This document shows, in pieces, positions 5,480-9,348 of a stretch of DNA of 9,348 bases. Where the stretch lies: the NCBI GenBank assembly GCA_903874585.1, contig CAIQSY010000143.1, forward strand, positions 1 to 9,348. Direction: 5' to 3'. Position numbers and translations under genes: made by a program. Within the stretch, counting starts at the first letter, position 1, and each line of letters starts with the position of its first letter. A model generated the notes under the pieces. The model was not told where the DNA came from, did not search any database, and was given only the letters and a program-made list of their open reading frames with translations. The stretch comes from an uncultured Chlorobiaceae bacterium (GTDB lineage Bacteria; Bacteroidota; Chlorobiia; Chlorobiales; Chlorobiaceae).

Positions 5480-5857
5480 TTATTTTATAGCCACAGAAAT
5501 AGTTTTTACGCCAAGTCGGTTAAAGTCATCGGTGTTATTGGTAACTATAATTAAATTGTTTTCTAAGGCTGTTGCAGCAATGATAGCGTCAGGTGTTTTC
5601 GTTTTAAATTGTTGCCGAAGTACAATGGTTTTTTCAGCAATTGCTTCGTTTAGTTCGAAAATCGTGGCATAACGCATGAATGCTTTTGCTTTGGCATATA
5701 ATGCAGAATCAGTAGCAAATTGTCCCCATCCCAAAAACTCAATTTTGGTGATGATTGAAATTTTAAAGCTTTCACTGAGCAGATTATCAAGAATTGTATT
5801 ATTTGTCAAACCATTGAAATAATAGATGACGATATTTGTATCAATTAAATAAGCCAT
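5480..5857 (-). CDS. vapC: VapC-like PIN-domain ribonuclease toxin
   Basis: This is a 125-residue PIN-domain protein of normal VapC length. Acidic active-site residues are visible at Asp6 in YLIDTNIVIYY, Glu40 in ITKIEFLG, Asp90 in KTPDAIIAATA and Asp110 in VTNNTDDF, the order expected for a Mg-dependent endoribonuclease that cleaves RNA, often tRNA. The ATG at 5855-5857 overlaps the antitoxin stop (TGATG) and has AAGGA 8 nt upstream. A second in-frame ATG at 5864-5866 would add three residues, but lies within the AAGGATGG stretch, so 5857 is preferred. The gene is directly downstream of its antitoxin gene, the usual order. All four acidic residues are intact, so the toxin should be active. 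AT-rich composition suggests it arrived with the surrounding segment. Confidence 0.9.
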   Translation of the reverse strand: MAYLIDTNIVIYYFNGLTNNTILDNLLSESFKISIITKIEFLGWGQFATDSALYAKAKAFMRYATIFELNEAIAEKTIVLRQQFKTKTPDAIIAATALENNLIIVTNNTDDFNRLGVKTISVAIK

Positions 5858-6084
5858 CAGTTCCATCCTTCGCGACTACTTGCTAAATATTCATCAACTT
5901 CTTGCCGAGATTGATGTGCCACTCCAAAAAAATCGCGAGGATTAAATGTGTTGATACGTGATATATGTTGCTGTGTTTGAAGACTATCGTCCATTGCTAA
6001 TTGTTCGAGAACGATTTGTACTAATCGGAACTTATCGGCGTGCGATAAAGTGGCTACAGAGGGTAAGAGATCGTTGATGGTCAT
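5857..6084 (-). CDS. Antitoxin of the VapBC-like pair
   Basis: This 75-residue protein is placed directly upstream of the PIN toxin, sharing one base with it through TGATG. The N-terminal half (LLPSVATLSHADKFRLVQIV) reads as a helical segment similar to small antitoxin-like proteins. The C-terminal part (NPRDFFGVAHQSRQEVDEYL, then ASSREGWN) is the kind of extended acidic/aromatic tail that occupies the toxin groove. No AbrB, ribbon-helix-helix or Phd DNA-binding fold is obvious, so autoregulation is uncertain. Two palindromes in its upstream region are candidate operators. ATG at 6082-6084, preceded by a weak AGAGAG site. Confidence 0.8.
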   Translation of the reverse strand: MTINDLLPSVATLSHADKFRLVQIVLEQLAMDDSLQTQQHISRINTFNPRDFFGVAHQSRQEVDEYLASSREGWN

Positions 6085-6100
6085 AGCACTCTCTTTAACG

Positions 6101-6128
6101 GGTTAACCTGAGTTGGCATACGTACGTA
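6101..6128. promoter_or_regulatory. Two palindromes upstream of the toxin-antitoxin pair
   Basis: GGTTAACC (6101-6108) is a perfect 8-bp palindrome 16 nt upstream of the antitoxin ATG, and TACGTACGTA (6119-6128) is a perfect 10-bp palindrome a little further up. Toxin-antitoxin operons are usually autoregulated through such dyads, so these are candidate operators. No convincing -35/-10 pair could be fixed beside them. Confidence 0.3.
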
Positions 6129-6176
6129 AAAACGCAATTGTTATAGTTTTATATATTTACAATTTGCTGAATATTT

Positions 6177-6200
6177 GGGGCAACCGCAAGGGATTGCCCC
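6177..6200 (-). terminator. Hairpin just downstream of mutB
   Basis: GGGGCAA (6177-6183) pairs with TTGCCCC (6194-6200), and CC (6184-6185) with GG (6190-6191) extends the stem beyond a 2-nt bulge, leaving a 4-nt loop. The hairpin begins 13 nt after the mutB stop codon, the position expected for an end-of-transcript structure. On the mutB strand it is followed by AAATATT instead of a T-run, so termination would be inefficient; it may instead protect the mRNA 3' end, or be a dispersed repeat. Confidence 0.35.
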
Positions 6201-6213
6201 GATGTGTTGTTGC

Positions 6214-8349
6214 TTACTCCTCAAACCGTGCTATCATTTTCTTCAAAATCGTGATCGCCGCTTCGGCAATCACGGTACCCGGTCCAAAAATCCCAGCGAC
6301 GCCTTTTTCGTAGAGGAATGCGTGATCGCGCTCGGGGATAATGCCGCCTGCGATGACGAGAATATCCTCGCGTCCATTTGTTTTCAGCTCGTCAACAATT
6401 TTGGGAATCAAGGTTTTGTGCCCAGCCGCAAGGCTTGATATGCCGATGATATGAACGTCGTTGTCGAGTGCTTGCTGTACTACCTCTTCCGGCGTCTGAA
6501 AGAGCGGGCTGATATCAACGTCAAAGCCGATGTCGGCAAATCCGGCGGCAATTACCTTGGCGCCACGGTCGTGGCCATCTTGCCCGACTTTCGAGACCAT
6601 AATTCTCGGACGGCGTCCCTCATAGGTTGCAACGGTGTCGGCAAGGTTTTGCGCTTCTTTAAAGAGTGAATTATCCTGCATTTGTGAACGGTAAATACTG
6701 CTGTTGAGTCTGGTTATTGCGCGGTAGCGTCCGAATGCTTTTTCGCAGGCGGATGATATTTCGCCGAGTGTGGCGCGTTTTCTTGCGGCATCCACTGCAA
6801 GCGCCAGCAGATTGCTTTCGCCGGAAGCGGCGCTCTCTTCAATTGCCTGAAGTGCGGCAGCACATGCGGTATTATCGCGCTCCGATTTGATGGTTGTAAG
6901 GCGTTGCATTTGCTGCTGAAGCACCGTGCTGTTATCAACCTCAAGTAGTTCAATGTCGGTTTTACTTGTTGTACGATAACCGTTTACGCCAACTATAATC
7001 TCTTCGCCGCTGTCAATGCGTGCCTGTTTGCGGGTTGCCGCCGCCTCAATCTGCAACTTCGGCAATCCCTGCTCAATTGCTTTCACCATGCCGCCAGCCG
7101 CCTCAATATCGCTGATGAGCTTCCACGCTTTTTCAGCAAGCTCGCTGGTCAAGTGCTCCACATAAGCGGAACCTGCCCACGGATCAATGCTCTTGGTAAT
7201 GTCCGTCTCTTCCTGCAAGTAAAGCTGTGTGTTGCGGGCAATTCTCGCTGAAAAGGGCGAGGGGAGTGCAATGGCTTCGTCAAGCGCGTTGGTGTGCAGC
7301 GACTGCGTGTGTCCAAGCGTTGCCGCCAGCGCCTCAAGCGCGGTGCGGGTGATGTTGTTGAAGGGATCCTGCTCAGTTAAGCTCCAGCCGGAGGTTTGGC
7401 AGTGGGAGCGCAGCATCAGCGACTTCGGATTTTTGGGATTAAACTGCTTGATAATTTTCGCCCAGAGCATTCTTGCCGCCCGCAACTTGGCAATTTCCAT
7501 GAAATAGTTCATCCCGATTCCCCAGAAAAAGGAGAGGCGAGGCGCAAAGGCATCAATATCAAGTCCCGCTTTCAAGCCCGTGCGGATGTACTCAAGTCCA
7601 TCGGCAAGCGTGAAGGCAAGCTCAAGGTCGGCGGTAGCGCCAGCCTCCTGAATGTGGTAGCCTGAAATGCTGATGGAGTTGAATTTGGGCATCTTTTCGC
7701 TGGTGTAGCGGAAGATGTCGGCAATAATGCGCATGGAGGGTTCTGGTGGATAGATGTAGGTATTGCGCACCATAAACTCTTTTAGAATATCGTTTTGGAT
7801 GGTACCGCTCAACTGCTCGGTTGGTACGCCCTGCTCTTCAGCCGCAACAATGTAAAACGCCATTACCGGCAGCACTGCGCCATTCATGGTCATGGAAACG
7901 GAGATGTCGCCCAAGGGAATCTGGTCGAAAAGAATCTTCATATCCTCCACAGAATCCACCGCAACGCCAGCTTTACCAACGTCGCCGATCACTCGCGGAT
8001 GGTCGGAATCGTACCCGCGATGTGTTGGAAGGTCAAATGCTACCGAAAGCCCTTTTTGACCTGCAGCAAGGTTCTGGCGATAAAAGCGGTTCGACTCTTC
8101 AGCGGTTGAAAATCCCGCATATTGGCGTATTGTCCACGGGCGAGTGGTGTACATCGTGGTGTAAGGACCGCCGATATATGGCGCAAAACCCGGTGCAAAG
8201 TGCAATTGCTCGGTATCTTTTACGTCACTGCTGTAGGTCGATTGTATCTCTATTCCCTCTGCCGTTGTCCATTGAGTTGGCTGAGCATCAGGCGTTATAT
8301 TGCTTAACGTGGAAGCAAAAATATTGATATTTGAAAAGTTCGGTCTCAT
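6214..8349 (-). CDS. mutB: Methylmalonyl-CoA mutase, large (catalytic) subunit
   Basis: This 711-residue subunit of adenosylcobalamin-dependent methylmalonyl-CoA mutase interconverts (R)-methylmalonyl-CoA and succinyl-CoA in propionate metabolism. The N-terminal TIM barrel carries the segment MYTTRPWTIRQYAGF with the substrate-contacting tyrosine (about residue 67), AFDLPTHRGYDSDHPRV and YHIQEAGATAD with the catalytic histidine (about 232). The C-terminal B12 domain has the cobalamin-binding signature DGHDRG (591-596, His593 as the lower cobalt ligand), followed by GISSLAAGH and AGGIIPERD. The MYTTRPW segment is the kind that separates methylmalonyl-CoA from isobutyryl-CoA mutases, which supports the substrate call. 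The preferred start is ATG 8347-8349, which overlaps the mutA stop as ATGA and has GGAG 4 nt upstream. An in-frame ATG at 8367 would add six residues but lies deeper in mutA without a ribosome site. GC content is higher than in the DNA downstream. Confidence 0.96.
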   Translation of the reverse strand: MRPNFSNINIFASTLSNITPDAQPTQWTTAEGIEIQSTYSSDVKDTEQLHFAPGFAPYIGGPYTTMYTTRPWTIRQYAGFSTAEESNRFYRQNLAAGQKGLSVAFDLPTHRGYDSDHPRVIGDVGKAGVAVDSVEDMKILFDQIPLGDISVSMTMNGAVLPVMAFYIVAAEEQGVPTEQLSGTIQNDILKEFMVRNTYIYPPEPSMRIIADIFRYTSEKMPKFNSISISGYHIQEAGATADLELAFTLADGLEYIRTGLKAGLDIDAFAPRLSFFWGIGMNYFMEIAKLRAARMLWAKIIKQFNPKNPKSLMLRSHCQTSGWSLTEQDPFNNITRTALEALAATLGHTQSLHTNALDEAIALPSPFSARIARNTQLYLQEETDITKSIDPWAGSAYVEHLTSELAEKAWKLISDIEAAGGMVKAIEQGLPKLQIEAAATRKQARIDSGEEIIVGVNGYRTTSKTDIELLEVDNSTVLQQQMQRLTTIKSERDNTACAAALQAIEESAASGESNLLALAVDAARKRATLGEISSACEKAFGRYRAITRLNSSIYRSQMQDNSLFKEAQNLADTVATYEGRRPRIMVSKVGQDGHDRGAKVIAAGFADIGFDVDISPLFQTPEEVVQQALDNDVHIIGISSLAAGHKTLIPKIVDELKTNGREDILVIAGGIIPERDHAFLYEKGVAGIFGPGTVIAEAAITILKKMIARFEE

Positions 8350-9348
8350 TTCACTCCGGTTTTGCATTGGTAGGATGTCAGCATGTCGAGAACGTTAATG
8401 CCGGTGTAAATAAAGCTATCCACTCCAGCATCGAGAATGTGTTGATGCTCTTTCGGCGGTTTGCCAGCCATCACCACGATAAGGTTTGGCGCCAGCGAGC
8501 GCAGTTTTTGGCAGATGATTTCGCCTGTTGGCAGCGGATCTTTTTCCGCAATGCAGAGTACCACAATCTCTGGTTGCTGCTGCAATGCTGTTGTGTATGA
8601 ACTCTCGTCTCTTGGCAGTGACGCTTTGCCTGCAATCTCAAAACCGCCGCAGGTAAAGAAATCCTCCGTAAACGTCGCCTGCCTGAAGCTGATAGCAGCG
8701 TCGCCAGCCATCCAGATAAACACCGATGGCGTCCGCCCTGACGCAATGCTGTGCGTGCGCATCTTCAAGCGCAGCAGCTCATAAGCCGCAGTTTCATTGC
8801 CCGCCGATGCTGCCATCGCCGCTTGTGTCAGCGCATCAATATTCGTCTCCTGCTCCGGTGTCAGCGGCCACATATAGCGGTTGACGCCAATCACGGTTTT
8901 CTTGCGATTATTCAACGTTTTACGCCGTTTTACTTCAGCCTCCGCAATCATCTGCTCAACCAAGCCGCATTGTGTCGCTTCCGCAAGTCCACCCGCAGTC
9001 TCAATCTCTTTAAAGATATTCCACGCCGATTCTGCCAGATTTCTGGTGAGCATTTCGATGGAGTTTGAGCCACGCGCAGGGTCAACCACGCGGTCAAGTG
9101 AGCCCTCCTCTTTGAGAATCAAGTGGATATTCGCTGTTATGCGTTCCGCAATTTCCGGCGCAACGGAGAGACCTGTGTCAAAAGCGCCGATCTGAATGGT
9201 GTCGTAGCCACCAAGAATTGCAGAAATCGCCTCGGTCGTCAGGCGCAATACATTCGTATAGGGATCAAGCAGTGATCGGTTGCGCCCCGATGTTCGCGCA
9301 AAAAGGCGAAGCAGCGCAGCGCCCGATGCGCCATACGCTTGCAGCAGA
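8346..9348 (-). CDS. mutA: Methylmalonyl-CoA mutase, small (non-catalytic) subunit, 5' end outside the window
   Basis: About 334 C-terminal residues are visible; the frame is open through the right edge (LLQAYGASGAALLRLFARTS...), so the TTG at 9248 is not the start. The visible barrel part reads RNRSLLDPYTNVLRLTTEAI, then SAILGGYDTIQIGAFDT, typical of the mutase family. The C-terminal domain resembles a B12-binding fold but lacks the DxHxxG cobalamin motif, and the expected active-site histidine motif is not part of this half. This identifies it as the non-catalytic beta subunit, which pairs with MutB to form the heterodimer. Its stop (TGA 8346-8348) overlaps the mutB ATG by 4 nt, implying translational coupling and matched subunit output. 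Confidence 0.94.
   Translation of the reverse strand, partial: LLQAYGASGAALLRLFARTSGRNRSLLDPYTNVLRLTTEAISAILGGYDTIQIGAFDTGLSVAPEIAERITANIHLILKEEGSLDRVVDPARGSNSIEMLTRNLAESAWNIFKEIETAGGLAEATQCGLVEQMIAEAEVKRRKTLNNRKKTVIGVNRYMWPLTPEQETNIDALTQAAMAASAGNETAAYELLRLKMRTHSIASGRTPSVFIWMAGDAAISFRQATFTEDFFTCGGFEIAGKASLPRDESSYTTALQQQPEIVVLCIAEKDPLPTGEIICQKLRSLAPNLIVVMAGKPPKEHQHILDAGVDSFIYTGINVLDMLTSYQCKTGVK

Noticed and set aside
3239..6213. CRISPR array or complete insertion sequence
   Set aside because: There are no regularly spaced direct repeats, no transposase or integrase gene, and no matching terminal repeats at the segment ends.
7795..8327. Open frames on the plus strand opposite mutB
   Set aside because: The conserved mutase frame explains this DNA completely; the antisense translations show no domain pattern.

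Overview
The window carries a propionate/methylmalonyl-CoA module on the minus strand, a short plus-strand block of housekeeping-type genes, and between them an AT-rich accessory stretch. Taxonomy cannot be fixed from the sequence alone. Weak or absent Shine-Dalgarno sites at several genes, a two-subunit methylmalonyl-CoA mutase with its MeaB chaperone, a solitary slipin, and short dispersed palindromes containing CACTTCGACAAG- and GAACGAAGTGA-type cores would fit a Gram-negative bacterium of the Bacteroidota/Chlorobiota neighbourhood. This is a weak inference.

Layout. (1) Positions 1-835, plus: the 3' part of a calcineurin-like metallophosphoesterase gene that enters from the left edge. (2) 836-996: a short palindromic repeat, then a hairpin whose right arm is the apparent ribosome binding site of the next gene. 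(3) 997-1788 and 1801-2259, plus: a slipin (stomatin/SPFH protein) and a UspA-type universal stress protein, 12 nt apart and probably co-transcribed. (4) 2243-3238, minus: meaB, convergent with the stress gene and overlapping its 3' end by 17 nt. (5) 3239-6213: AT-rich stretch with two unrecognised membrane-protein genes, a frameshifted DUF2281-type antitoxin-like gene, an intact VapBC-like toxin-antitoxin pair, and several inverted or dispersed repeats. (6) 6214-9348, minus: mutB, complete, and mutA, truncated by the right edge; they overlap by 4 nt (ATGA).

Functional reading. MutA and MutB form the adenosylcobalamin-dependent methylmalonyl-CoA mutase, which interconverts (R)-methylmalonyl-CoA and succinyl-CoA. 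MeaB is the GTPase that loads and protects this enzyme. Transcription order on the minus strand is mutA, mutB, then meaB, the usual order for this cluster, but about 3 kb of AT-rich accessory DNA lies between mutB and meaB. The simplest reading is that this segment was inserted into an ancestral mutA-mutB-meaB operon. The toxin-antitoxin pair, the broken antitoxin gene and the dispersed repeats inside it fit that view.

No rRNA, tRNA, CRISPR array or transposase gene was seen. The least explained part is 3557-5288: two small membrane proteins of unknown family, one of them directly downstream of the frameshifted DUF2281 gene.
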